A stretch of DNA of 16,535 bases from Motiliproteus sp963974645 (GTDB taxonomy: Bacteria; Pseudomonadota; Gammaproteobacteria; Pseudomonadales; Balneatricaceae): contig CAXBEA010000088.1 of NCBI GenBank assembly GCA_963974645.1, positions 1-16,535 of the forward strand, in the 5' to 3' direction. Below, one piece after another: positions 1 through 6,897 of this stretch. Position numbers and translations under genes: made by a program. The notes beneath the pieces are model-generated. The model was not told where the DNA came from, made no database searches, and worked only from the letters and a program-made list of their open reading frames with translations. Each line of letters starts with the position of its first letter. Within the stretch, counting starts at the first letter, position 1.

Positions 1-23
1 GACCCACAACCACCTCCCTGTAG

Positions 24-77
24 GTCGGGTTTCAACCCGACGCGGGTAGCACCCGTCGGAATAAATTCCGACCCACA
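24..77. repeat. REP-like cluster of three adjacent palindromes
   Basis: Three perfect short palindromes sit side by side: GTCGGGTT/AACCCGAC (24-31, 34-41), CGGGT/ACCCG (43-47, 51-55) and GTCGGAAT/ATTCCGAC (55-62, 65-72). The unit is framed by TAGGTCGG on the left and CCGACCCACA on the right. The first eight bases of the window (GACCCACA) repeat the right edge of the unit, so a second copy probably ends at the window boundary, and the same octamer recurs near 124-131. This architecture is typical of intergenic REP elements of gammaproteobacteria. Whether the RAYT at 7874-8572 mobilises this family cannot be told from here. Confidence 0.75.
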
Positions 78-308
78 GGGACGTGGGAAGTGCGGCAAGC
101 CCGGAGGGAACGGGTTACGGTATGACCCACAAACCGTTTGGCCGAAGAATCTCCACATCGCTCCAACCAACCCACTGTGCCATAGTGCCTTGCGCAGTTA
201 ATCTTCTCTGTGGCCAAGAATATACAGGCAAGTTGGGGTTGACGATTTACCCCCAGCAGAATGAGTTTCCCGTTCAACGGTCTGTCACGTTTGCTGGTAT
301 GGTTAGCC

Positions 309-803
309 ATGACCAAAGCCAAGCTGATCAAGCAAATTACCGACCAACTGGTGCAGCAACTGAACACCCTGCTGCATGCCAGCGAACAGGCACACCAGGC
401 GGCAACCCACAGCGAGAGTAAAGCCGAGAATAAGTACGATACCCTCGGGCTCGAAGCGGCTTATCTGGCGCACGGCCTGTCGGTACGGGTGCAGGAGGCA
501 CAGCGGGGAATTGCGGCTTGGCGACAGTGGCAACCGCGTATGTTTGCCCCCACTGAGGAGATCGCTCTGGGTGCGCTGGTGGTACTGGAGAGCGATCTTG
601 GCGAGGAGAAAATCGTATTGCTGGCACCGCAGGCGGGTGGCCTAACAGGCACTCTGGATGGCACCAAGGAGGGCGCCAAGGTCTCGCTGGTGTCTGCGGC
701 AGCGCCGTTGGGGTTAGCGCTTCTTGGCAAACAGCGGGGCGATGAAGTGGCGGTTGATATCGCAGGCGTACATCGCTGCTACACCGTGATCGGCCTAACG
801 TAG
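309..803 (+). CDS. GreA/GreB-like transcription factor family protein
   Basis: This encodes 164 residues. Residues 1-75 look helical and include the AENKYDTLGLEAAYL segment, which recalls the short GreAB-like proteins of proteobacteria. Residues 85-164 look like the C-terminal FKBP-like half of GreA/GreB: LGALVVLE, then SAAAPLGLALLGKQRGDEVAV, the counterpart of the S-P-x-G-x-A-L-x-G-x-x-x-G-D signature. True Gre factors bind RNA polymerase and stimulate cleavage of backtracked RNA through two acidic residues at a coiled-coil tip. That coiled coil is not obvious here, so a Gre-related accessory role is safer than cleavage factor. The open frame extends to an ATG at 261, but the 309 ATG (MTKAKLIKQI) fits the family start; neither has a strong ribosome site. 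It is monocistronic and converges on the unit at 876-1874. Confidence 0.75.
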   Translation: MTKAKLIKQITDQLVQQLNTLLHASEQAHQAATHSESKAENKYDTLGLEAAYLAHGLSVRVQEAQRGIAAWRQWQPRMFAPTEEIALGALVVLESDLGEEKIVLLAPQAGGLTGTLDGTKEGAKVSLVSAAAPLGLALLGKQRGDEVAVDIAGVHRCYTVIGLT

Positions 804-834
804 CCTCAGCTAGCCTCAACCACCGCCCCTAAGA

Positions 835-864
835 CAATCAAAGCCCGAGCGCATACTTTGATTG
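835..864. terminator. Inverted repeat between convergent genes
   Basis: A perfect 9-bp inverted repeat (CAATCAAAG at 835-843, CTTTGATTG at 856-864) with a 12-nt loop lies in the 72-bp gap between the stops of the GreA/B-like gene (+) and the 94-residue gene (-). The position suggests a bidirectional terminator. There is no clear U-tract on either side and the stem is AT-rich, so the assignment is tentative. Confidence 0.45.
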
Positions 865-875
865 AGTACACACTT

Positions 876-1160
876 TCACTTAACTATTTCATAGACTTTC
901 TTAGCCACGCTGATAACGCCTTCGCCTAGATCTTCAAGCCGCTCCTTTAACAGCCCGATATTCTCATTATGCTGTGTTGACTCATTCACCGCTTTAATCA
1001 ACTTATCGTACGAGGCCTGATCGGTAATCTGTGGTTTAAGACTTACCCAGTCAATGCTGGTGCTAGATATCACGCCCAATTCGATACCTGAAAGCTGAGC
1101 ATTGGTCCGCTTAATAGTTGCGTTGCCAATATTTGCCATCCGTCCTGGTTTACGAGCCAT
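876..1160 (-). CDS. Hypothetical protein, 94 aa, second gene of lipoprotein unit
   Basis: I do not recognise the family. The protein has no signal peptide or membrane segment. The N-terminus is basic (MARKPGRMANIG) and the C-terminal half (about residues 45-94) looks amphipathic and helical, ending in a GEGVISVAKKVYEIVK-like helix. The ATG at 1158-1160 has a good ribosome site (GAGG seven bases upstream). It follows the lipoprotein gene by only 12 bp on the same strand, so the two are very probably co-transcribed. Composition is more AT-rich than the neighbouring housekeeping genes, which is consistent with acquisition by transfer. Confidence 0.7.
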   Translation of the reverse strand: MARKPGRMANIGNATIKRTNAQLSGIELGVISSTSIDWVSLKPQITDQASYDKLIKAVNESTQHNENIGLLKERLEDLGEGVISVAKKVYEIVK

Positions 1161-1172
1161 AATAGTGCCTCT

Positions 1173-1874
1173 TTATTTTTTATTATTTTCAGTTATAGCC
1201 TTAATTGCATTAGAAAAATCAACAACCTTGGCATCAGCTACTTTTATTTCATCTAATGAATCCTGAGCACCCTTTGATGCTGCAATTAACGTAGAATCTA
1301 TCTTTTCCCTAAGGTCTTCGATATCCAGAGCCTTTAACACATCGTCTTGAATCTCCTTGATTTTCCGCAGGCTATTCAAATGTGCAGTAATCGCCGCATT
1401 AGCCTTTATTAATCTATTCAGCGAGTCGTTTACATTCTTCCTGAGCTCCGCCTCCTCTTGATTTAAGGAAAGGAACAACGCTTCCTCTTTTACCTCGTAC
1501 GCGTAAAGGGAAAAATTCACCCACTCGTTAAGTGTATCCATGTGTTCTTCATCAGTTGTACCCGTTGGCGTAGGCACTAGCTTTTCATCTTTTACTGACC
1601 AGACTTTTTCTTTTTTTGCTATGGCAACCAATTCCCCATCATCACGCCAATTAGAAAGAAACTGTGGATACCAGACATCATCTAAATACTGTTGTCTTTG
1701 GCTTCTTAAATTTTCGTAAAACTGATGAATTAACGAATCATAGGATTTGTGAATCGAGACTAGGTCTTTACCTGTTGTGTAGGATAACTCGACCACCTCC
1801 TTAGGTACGCTTCCACAACCGCTCATACCCAGCAGCAAAATACTTGAAAAGAAAGCCAACAATAATTTTCTCAT
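1173..1874 (-). CDS. Predicted lipoprotein with long helical domain
   Basis: The protein has 233 residues. It begins with a classic lipoprotein signal: MRK, a hydrophobic stretch LLLAFFSSILLLG, then the lipobox MSGC, with the cysteine at about residue 20 predicted to be lipidated. The mature part is charged and largely helical, with long runs of heptad-like Leu/Ile/Glu/Lys (about residues 115-215), suggesting a coiled coil exposed to the periplasm. The residue after Cys is Gly, so there is no inner-membrane Asp retention signal. I chose the ATG at 1872-1874 because GGAG lies six bases upstream; an in-frame ATG 12 bases earlier has no usable site. No enzymatic motif is visible and function is unknown. 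It is the first gene of a pair with the 94-residue protein and is AT-rich. Confidence 0.75.
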   Translation of the reverse strand: MRKLLLAFFSSILLLGMSGCGSVPKEVVELSYTTGKDLVSIHKSYDSLIHQFYENLRSQRQQYLDDVWYPQFLSNWRDDGELVAIAKKEKVWSVKDEKLVPTPTGTTDEEHMDTLNEWVNFSLYAYEVKEEALFLSLNQEEAELRKNVNDSLNRLIKANAAITAHLNSLRKIKEIQDDVLKALDIEDLREKIDSTLIAASKGAQDSLDEIKVADAKVVDFSNAIKAITENNKK

Positions 1875-2328
1875 AATTATCTCCATCTCTTTGAGCCACT
1901 AAGGCTACCGGATTAAATCTTTACCCCGAAAACACCTATTCAACCGATAACTCGTGTTCTTATTATTTACCAACATCGCCCAATACTCTCCTAATAGACC
2001 GCCGCTTTCATGGATCCCTTCTCGGCTACTTTATCGTCCTCTTTTTTGCCACCCTTAGAGACGACCCTCTCCATGATAGTGCAGCTTAGAGTTCAGCGAA
2101 CTCTAAGCCTCGACCTTCTCGACCCTCAACATGGGGTGTTATGAATCCTTGCTGGCTACCAGCACAACTAATACAGGCAATATGAAGGCAGGGATAGTTC
2201 GTGACTAAGGGAAAGGGTATACAGGCTGATATCCGAGAATGAGCGTCCGGAAAAGATCAAACAGCGGCGGGCTTATGCTCGGTCAGCAGGTGACTACCTG
2301 ATGTATTCGATAAGCATTATCTAGGTGA
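1875..2328. other. Intergenic stretch without a convincing gene
   Basis: About 450 bases lie upstream of the lipoprotein gene. I see no coding sequence with a start, ribosome site and plausible protein. The only distinct structure is the 10-bp hairpin at 2084-2108. A promoter for the lipoprotein unit must lie in the first part of this stretch, but no convincing -35/-10 pair was found. Confidence 0.5.
2084..2108. repeat. Perfect 10-bp stem hairpin
   Basis: GCTTAGAGTT (2084-2093) and AACTCTAAGC (2099-2108) form a perfect 10-bp stem with a 5-nt loop CAGCG. No T-run follows on either strand and no gene ends nearby, so it does not look like a standard terminator. It may be an operator, an RNA structure or a remnant of a small mobile repeat. 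Confidence 0.55.
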
Positions 2329-2538
2329 ATGATTGGAGCAATAATTGCTGGAATATGGACACTTACTTCCTATATGGATACAAAAAAGAAAGAGTGCTAC
2401 ACAGATTTTTGGAATATAAAAATGAGTCTTTTTAAGAAAACAAGCATTGCTATTTCACGTTTTCTGAGACCTGCAAGGCGCTGCGAAACAGGTCCCTCGG
2501 CACGATTTCTGCCTGAGGCCAGCAACATAGCAGCTTGA
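2329..2538 (+). pseudogene. Truncated membrane-anchored hypothetical protein fragment
   Basis: The first 42 or so codons read MIGAIIAGIWTLTSYMDTKK followed by ECYTDFWNIKMSLFKK. This resembles the N-terminus of a widespread group of hypothetical proteins that have one membrane helix, a charged TKKKE-type segment and a conserved FWxKxxxLYLEAS-like motif. From about codon 43 the protein turns into Arg/Pro/Ala-rich sequence with no resemblance to the family and stops at codon 70, so homology is lost near 2455. An in-frame stop lies directly before the ATG. It is most likely a gene remnant joined to unrelated sequence; the family match is from memory of the motif and is not certain. Confidence 0.45.
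2470..2517. repeat. Pair of imperfect hairpins
   Basis: ACCTG...CAGGT (about 2470-2494) is followed at once by an imperfect stem pairing CCTCGGCA with TGCCTGAGG (about 2495-2517). The pair coincides with the point where the coding fragment at 2329 loses its family resemblance, so it may mark an inserted small repeat. No known element was recognised. Confidence 0.35.
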
Positions 2539-2698
2539 TCCAAGATCACCAAATACCTCTACATCGCTACGGGTTTATTGAATCGCAGAGCGCCCACTTG
2601 CAGCGTTGGCGAAGCAGCAGATCACTCCGTCAACCCTGTGCAACCCGCAGATCAGCGCTGCGCCCTCTGTTAGCTACTGCATTTTAACAACAGCCACG

Positions 2699-2704
2699 TA
2701 TAAT
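2699..2704 (+). promoter_or_regulatory. Probable -10 box of the GDT1-family gene
   Basis: A perfect TATAAT lies 26 bases upstream of the ATG at 2731, giving a short leader of about 20 nt with room only for the ribosome site AGGG at about 2719-2722. No good -35 hexamer was found at the expected spacing. The short leader excludes a Mn-sensing yybP-ykoY riboswitch between this promoter and the gene. Confidence 0.5.
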
Positions 2705-2730
2705 CGCCCATTTTTCATAGGGTATTAACG

Positions 2731-3330
2731 ATGGAGCTATCGCTTCCGCCACTGGTCCAGTTGTTATCGATTTCGGGGGCCTCCTTTGCGTTGATCTTTC
2801 TGGCCGAGTTTGGTGATAAGAGCCAGCTGGTGTGTATGACGCTGGCAGCCAAACACCGTCCTTGGCCGGTACTGTTGGGCGCGGTGATCGCCTTTGCGTT
2901 GTTGAATCTGCTGGCGGTGCTGTTCGGTTCGGTCGTCGCGGCTTGGATTCCAGAGTTTTGGCTGGCGCTGATCGTCGCGGCGTTGTTCGGCTTTTTCGGG
3001 ATTCAGTCACTGCTGTTTGATGAGGGAGACGAGGACGACGAAGATACACCTGCGCGCAGCAGCCACAGCCTCTTTATTACTGCGCTGCTGATGATCTTTG
3101 TCGCCGAATTTGGAGACAAGACCCAGCTCGCCGTGGCCGGTTTGGCCTCGACCTACCACGGGCTTCCGGTCTGGCTGGGCTCGACTCTGGCACTGGTGGC
3201 GACCACCGCGCTGGGGGTTATTGCCGGGCAGCGGCTGCTAAAACGGCTACCGCTGGGGCTGATCCATAAGGTCAGTGGGGTGATGTTTCTGCTGCTGGCA
3301 CTGCTGGCGCTGTATCAGGCCTTTGCCTGA
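2731..3330 (+). CDS. GDT1/TMEM165 (UPF0016) family cation exporter, MneA-like
   Basis: This is a 199-residue polytopic membrane protein of the UPF0016 family. It carries two copies of the diagnostic E-x-G-D-(K/R)-(S/T) motif in an internal repeat: EFGDKSQ at residues 26-32 and EFGDKTQ at 126-132. Each opens a block of three hydrophobic helices. The two halves are joined by an acidic cytosolic loop (residues about 97-107, mostly Asp and Glu). Family members export Mn2+ in bacteria such as Vibrio and carry Ca2+ or Mn2+ in eukaryotic Golgi; export of manganese from the cytoplasm is the likely role. Length is normal for a complete two-repeat member. Start: ATG with AGGG eight bases upstream. The gene stands alone behind a TATAAT box and converges on the sensor kinase gene. 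Confidence 0.9.
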   Translation: MELSLPPLVQLLSISGASFALIFLAEFGDKSQLVCMTLAAKHRPWPVLLGAVIAFALLNLLAVLFGSVVAAWIPEFWLALIVAALFGFFGIQSLLFDEGDEDDEDTPARSSHSLFITALLMIFVAEFGDKTQLAVAGLASTYHGLPVWLGSTLALVATTALGVIAGQRLLKRLPLGLIHKVSGVMFLLLALLALYQAFA

Positions 3331-3339
3331 CGCTAGCTC

Positions 3340-3387
3340 CTTATCTGGATAACCACCCTTATCTGGATAGCTGCCCTTTACTGGATA
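3340..3387. repeat. Three tandem copies of an 18-bp unit
   Basis: CTTATCTGGATA occurs at 3340-3351 and 3358-3369, and the variant CTTTACTGGATA at 3376-3387, giving a strict 18-bp period. The repeat fills most of the gap between the convergent GDT1-like and sensor kinase genes. It is not a hairpin terminator; it looks like slippage or duplication. Confidence 0.7.
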
Positions 3388-3399
3388 GGGAGATACTGG

Positions 3400-5385
3400 C
3401 TACCAGCAAATCCTCACCACGACCCTACCCTCACGGTTCTGGATCGTTGCGCGCCCACCCTGGGCTTGGGCAATCAGTTTAACCACATAGAGCCCCAGGC
3501 CGAGATGGTTACCCGAGCCATCATTGCGGTTACCGCTGAACAGTTCGAACAGCTGCTCGGTCTGCGCCGCGTCGATACTGCCGCAGTTACTGACCTCCAG
3601 CTCGATACTGGCAGTCTCTGCGCTGGTTCCTGCGTAGGTCGCAGAGAGGCGCAAAATGATCGGACTGTCCGCTCGCCGCTCGGGCGGGGTGAAATCCATG
3701 GCGTTATCGATCAGTTTATCCAACAGCTGCTCTAACCGAAGATCACTACCCAGTAGCTGTACCCGCTGTACACTCGAGCGGAACTCAAAACGATAGGCGG
3801 GATAAACCAGCTGGCAACGCTCGGTATAACTTTGCAAAAGTGCATTCAGATCGATCTGGGCAACCGCCTCCTGCTTTAGCGCATCCTCTAAACTGACCGC
3901 TTCGGTGATGCTCTGAATCGTTTTCTCCAGTTTACTGACCCCACGCTGGGCGCTGCCGATCAGCCGCTGTTGCTGGCCGCTATCCGGATCCGTCAACAGC
4001 AGTTCCAGCGAGGTACTGATCGTATTCAGTGGATTGCTCAGTTCATGCCGCAGGGTCCTGGGAACCCGTTCCAGAAACTGGGTATAACGCTCCAACCGCT
4101 CCAACAACTGATCCATACCCCGCGCCAGCTCGCCGACCTCATCAGAGGCGTCCAGGTCGTTCAGCGGCTGCAGTCGCTGCAAACGCCCGGCACTGTTGTA
4201 CTGCGCGCTCAGTGCCACCCCCAGCCGTTTTATCCGATAGGCCAGCCTTGATGCGAACAGCAGCAACCCAGCGACCACCGCCAGCAACACCCCCAGGGTC
4301 TGCCAACCCAGATCAAACAGGGTCTTGCGCTGAACCTGAGAAACCGCATCGCTGACCACCTGTACCACTACATGCCCGGCCTCGGCATCGCCGGGGTTAA
4401 TCGGTACCCGTACCCTCGACCAACCTGCATCAACCTGCTGTTCCAAGCCCGAATCGACAAACTGCAGCAAACGCCCCAGCGCCTTCGGCCCCAGACCCTC
4501 GCTGATCGCTACCACCTCTCCCTGTGCATTCTGCACCAGCAACTGCTGCTCGATCTGGCTGTAATAAGCCAATAATGTTTGCAGCTCGGGCCGGAGTCGC
4601 AGCAGCCGAACCCGCTGCCGAGATTCCTCAAGGCCTTGGGAATTAACATCGTGCATCAGCAGCTCCAGCTCGGCGCTATCACCCAATAGGCTCAGCGGCA
4701 GGGCCAGCTCTAGCTGGTAGCGGTCAGCCAACTCCCACCAAACCGCTTCAATAGCTGGTTCGATAACTGTTTCAATAGCTGTTTCAATAGCCACGCCAGC
4801 AGCGACGGCATCCACCCTGTTGTTTTGAATCAGCGGCCGAGCCAGAAAACGCCCCGGCCCTTCGGCCATCAACCGGTAACGACGCGCACCGCCAGCAAAG
4901 CTCAATTCGATGTAATCATTATCCGCCTGCAGCGGCCTTGACTCACTGGCGTCGTAACCGCCCCGCAATGGGCGCACGTAGTGACGGCTGTCGTCGTCCA
5001 CATCGATGGCCAAAAAAATCCGATCGTGCCACTGCGCGGCCCGTAGCGAGAGCCGATCGAAAGGAACCGCTTCATGGTGTGCTGGCCAGTCGCTGAAAAA
5101 ACCATCCAGCAGCAAGGGTTGACGCAAACCGTAGACGCTTAGGGCTTGCACGCGGGGGGCGGTGTTTAAGCCAGAATCGGCACGGGGTGCATCAGGTAGC
5201 GGTAAAGTCGGCAGATTGGCGCTGCTAATATTGCTGGCCACGGCCTCTGCAACCAAGCGTGCAGCCTGTAGCTGACTCTGGTCGACCAGGCGGTTGATCG
5301 AATCCACATAACGCAGCCCAAGCCAAGGCAGCAGCCCAAGCAGGGGCAGCAGCAGCAACAGTTTTAGCCGCAGACTGAAGCGCAT
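3400..5385 (-). CDS. Sensor histidine kinase with CBM9-like periplasmic region (PdsS-like)
   Basis: The protein has about 661 residues. A membrane helix (about 8-27) is followed by a long periplasmic region whose LLLDGFFSDWP and FLAIDVDDDS segments and NDYIEL stretch (about 90-165) resemble family-9 carbohydrate-binding folds. A second helix lies at about 362-382, then a HAMP-like linker, a dimerisation domain with phosphoacceptor His in LRHELSNPLNTI (about residue 447), and an ATPase domain with N-box LIDNAMDFT (about 556-566) and G-box HLGLGLYVVKLI (about 628-639). The usual DxGxG Asp of the G1 box is Asn (VSNCG). This architecture next to its OmpR-type partner matches, as I recall it, the proteobacterial dedicated sortase system kinase. 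The ATG at 5383-5385 overlaps the regulator stop by one base; a GTG one codon earlier is also possible. The periplasmic part contains a tetrapeptide repeat (see 4747-4794). Confidence 0.85.
   Translation of the reverse strand: MRFSLRLKLLLLLPLLGLLPWLGLRYVDSINRLVDQSQLQAARLVAEAVASNISSANLPTLPLPDAPRADSGLNTAPRVQALSVYGLRQPLLLDGFFSDWPAHHEAVPFDRLSLRAAQWHDRIFLAIDVDDDSRHYVRPLRGGYDASESRPLQADNDYIELSFAGGARRYRLMAEGPGRFLARPLIQNNRVDAVAAGVAIETAIETVIEPAIEAVWWELADRYQLELALPLSLLGDSAELELLMHDVNSQGLEESRQRVRLLRLRPELQTLLAYYSQIEQQLLVQNAQGEVVAISEGLGPKALGRLLQFVDSGLEQQVDAGWSRVRVPINPGDAEAGHVVVQVVSDAVSQVQRKTLFDLGWQTLGVLLAVVAGLLLFASRLAYRIKRLGVALSAQYNSAGRLQRLQPLNDLDASDEVGELARGMDQLLERLERYTQFLERVPRTLRHELSNPLNTISTSLELLLTDPDSGQQQRLIGSAQRGVSKLEKTIQSITEAVSLEDALKQEAVAQIDLNALLQSYTERCQLVYPAYRFEFRSSVQRVQLLGSDLRLEQLLDKLIDNAMDFTPPERRADSPIILRLSATYAGTSAETASIELEVSNCGSIDAAQTEQLFELFSGNRNDGSGNHLGLGLYVVKLIAQAQGGRATIQNREGRVVVRICW
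4747..4794 (-). repeat. In-frame 12-bp x4 tandem repeat in the sensor gene
   Basis: Four 12-bp units lie head to tail at 4747-4758, 4759-4770, 4771-4782 and 4783-4794, each close to TTCAATAGCTGT. Read on the coding strand they give AIET-AIET-VIEP-AIEA (about residues 199-214) in the periplasmic domain. The frame is kept, so the array changes length of a surface segment without breaking the protein. Confidence 0.85.
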
Positions 5386-6077
5386 CACTCCGGCTGTTGC
5401 CAGCGATATCCAAGCCCGTAGACACTGCTCAGCCGGTCGAAGTCGCTGTCTACCGCTTTGAATTTGTTACGCAGGTGACGGATATGAGTGCTCAGGGTGT
5501 TGTTAGTCACCACCGACTGGCGGGTTTTATCTGCCAGGGCATCGAAACTAACCACCGCACCAGCGGCGCCAACCAGCGCATCGACAATCAGCAGCTCGGT
5601 CACGGTCAGATTCAGCGGCTGCCCCTGCCAGCGTGCACGCGCGCCCTGCAGATCCAGTTGCAGATCCCGGTCGGCCGCCAACTCAGTCTGTGGTTCTAGC
5701 TGGCGCGCTGAACGTTTTAGAATCGCCGCCACCTTTTCCCCCAGCAGCTGCAGCGATACCGGCTTGGTCAGATAGTCCCAGGCGCCCAGGCGCAAACCAA
5801 AAATCTGGTCGATCTCATCGGTACGACTGGTAATAAAGAGAACCGGCAGCGCAGGAAAACGACTTAGCAAACGCTGGCAGAACTCAAAGCCGGCATCGGG
5901 ATTGGTGCCCAGATGAACATCCAACAATGCAATCGCCGGGGGTTGCAGTTGCAACTGCTGCTCGGCCTGGCAGCTGTCGCTACACCCCAGTACGGTATAA
6001 CCCCGCTGCTGCAGCGCATAGCTGTAGTTAAGCAACTGATCGGGATCATCCTCTACAACTAAAATTCGCGGGCTCAT
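5385..6077 (-). CDS. OmpR-family response regulator (PdsR-like)
   Basis: The protein has 230 residues. The receiver domain (about 4-120) has the acidic pocket VVEDD, phosphoacceptor Asp in IALLDVHLG (about residue 53), the switch Thr/Ser in LFITSR and the conserved Lys in YLTKPVS (about 105). A winged-helix DNA-binding domain follows (about 137-229) with TLSTHIRHLRNKF recognition-helix region and the terminal VYGLGYRW hairpin typical of OmpR/PhoB. It pairs with the kinase at 3400-5385, to which it is translationally coupled (TGATG overlap). I chose ATG at 6075-6077 over an in-frame TTG six bases upstream. The combination suggests the dedicated sortase system regulator family; without a sortase in the window the target genes remain unknown. 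Confidence 0.88.
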   Translation of the reverse strand: MSPRILVVEDDPDQLLNYSYALQQRGYTVLGCSDSCQAEQQLQLQPPAIALLDVHLGTNPDAGFEFCQRLLSRFPALPVLFITSRTDEIDQIFGLRLGAWDYLTKPVSLQLLGEKVAAILKRSARQLEPQTELAADRDLQLDLQGARARWQGQPLNLTVTELLIVDALVGAAGAVVSFDALADKTRQSVVTNNTLSTHIRHLRNKFKAVDSDFDRLSSVYGLGYRWQQPE

Positions 6078-6256
6078 GGCCAACGACCTATCATCTTGCT
6101 GCTCATTGCCTGGTTATACTCATACTGCTGAGCCAGCTACTGTTGCACAGCTGCAAAGCGGGTTACAACCCTTGGCAGTAACAGCTGCGCCAGAATGCGT
6201 ATCTACGCGGTCTGCTTTTCTGCCCATCGACGTCGCTCGCTGGCTCGCGCTGTGAA

Positions 6257-6290
6257 CAAACAATAAAGTCCTTTACCAAACAATAAAGTC
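6257..6290. repeat. Two direct copies of a 14-bp sequence
   Basis: CAAACAATAAAGTC occurs exactly at 6257-6270 and again at 6277-6290, a 20-bp period. Spacing near two helical turns would suit a pair of protein-binding sites, but a simple duplication is equally possible given other tandem duplications in this window. Confidence 0.65.
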
Positions 6291-6394
6291 ATTAAGTACT
6301 TTCGTGTAGCGGTTTATGGTTTCATCTAGCTGAATGGGAACTGGCTCTTTGGGCCATCAAATGCTAAAAAAAATACGGTTCAGTGGAAACATTG

Positions 6395-6508
6395 ATGGAG
6401 TGGATCAACTCGTTGAACCTATTAGGTTTACTTGATATTTTTGTGGCCATTGCAACCATCGTGGGTTGCATTTACACCGTAAAGGCATTACTACCGCAAA
6501 GCATCTAA
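6395..6508 (+). CDS. Possible small membrane protein, 37 aa
   Basis: A short ORF starts MEWINSLNLLGLLDIFVAIA and ends KALLPQSI. It has one predicted membrane helix (about residues 9-28) and a short basic tail. The start has only a weak GGAA ribosome site seven bases upstream. It may be a genuine small membrane protein or the surviving start of a longer membrane gene; it lies in a decayed region just before a nucleotidase remnant. I do not recognise a family. Confidence 0.3.
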   Translation: MEWINSLNLLGLLDIFVAIATIVGCIYTVKALLPQSI

Positions 6509-6582
6509 AAGCCTGCTAGACCCAATTCAGGGTCCCCTTGGTGATGCTCTGCCTAGACACTCTGAATCACCAAGAAGTAAAT

Positions 6583-6785
6583 ATGGCAGTAATTGTATAT
6601 ATCGATATGGACGATACGCTCTGTGATTTTCGCAGCGCGTTTGAGCAAACGGTTGCTGATAACCCTGCGATTGCCTTTCCTCAGTCACAGTATGGATTCT
6701 TCGAAAATATTGCTTCAATAGAAGGCGATAGAGTGCATTGAAACATTGCGATGGGGTGAGCAGTTTGAGCCCTATATCCCAAATT
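6583..6785 (+). pseudogene. 5'(3')-deoxyribonucleotidase (HAD family), frameshifted and truncated
   Basis: The ATG at 6583 opens MAVIVYIDMDDTLCDF, the HAD motif I (DxDxT) of the NT5C-type nucleotidases, continuing with the conserved PQSQYGFFENIASIEG. At about 6723-6730 the frame breaks: the original frame ends GDRVH-stop at 6741, while the +1 frame continues the expected family sequence AIECIETL and on to FEPYI up to about 6780, where homology stops. A net loss of two bases in an EGAIE stretch explains this. Family members are about 180-200 residues and dephosphorylate deoxynucleotides; motifs II and III are absent here. The remnant is therefore inactive. The motif-I match is strong. Confidence 0.8.
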
Positions 6786-6897
6786 GAGTCAAACCTCATT
6801 ACCAGCCTACGCCGCCAACCTTGCTACTCTATCTTTGGAATCTGACCCCATCGCCACGCGCCCATGATCCATGGCCTCGTGACTGCCAATTAACCCA

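Larger units (their letters stand above)
6078..6582. other. Intergenic region upstream of the response regulator
   Basis: This 500-base stretch must hold the promoter of the two-component operon; TATAAC on the minus strand at about 6112-6117 is a possible -10 box without a clear -35. It also holds a 14-bp direct repeat (6257-6290) and a 37-codon ORF (6395-6508). No other gene is supported. Confidence 0.5.

Noticed and set aside
337..819. Minus-strand ORF of 160 codons
   Set aside because: It is antisense to the GreA/B-like gene and gives a Pro/Arg-rich product typical of a shadow frame.
2540..2730. Manganese (yybP-ykoY) riboswitch upstream of the Mn exporter-like gene
   Set aside because: The conserved riboswitch core was not found and the TATAAT box leaves a leader of only about 20 nt.
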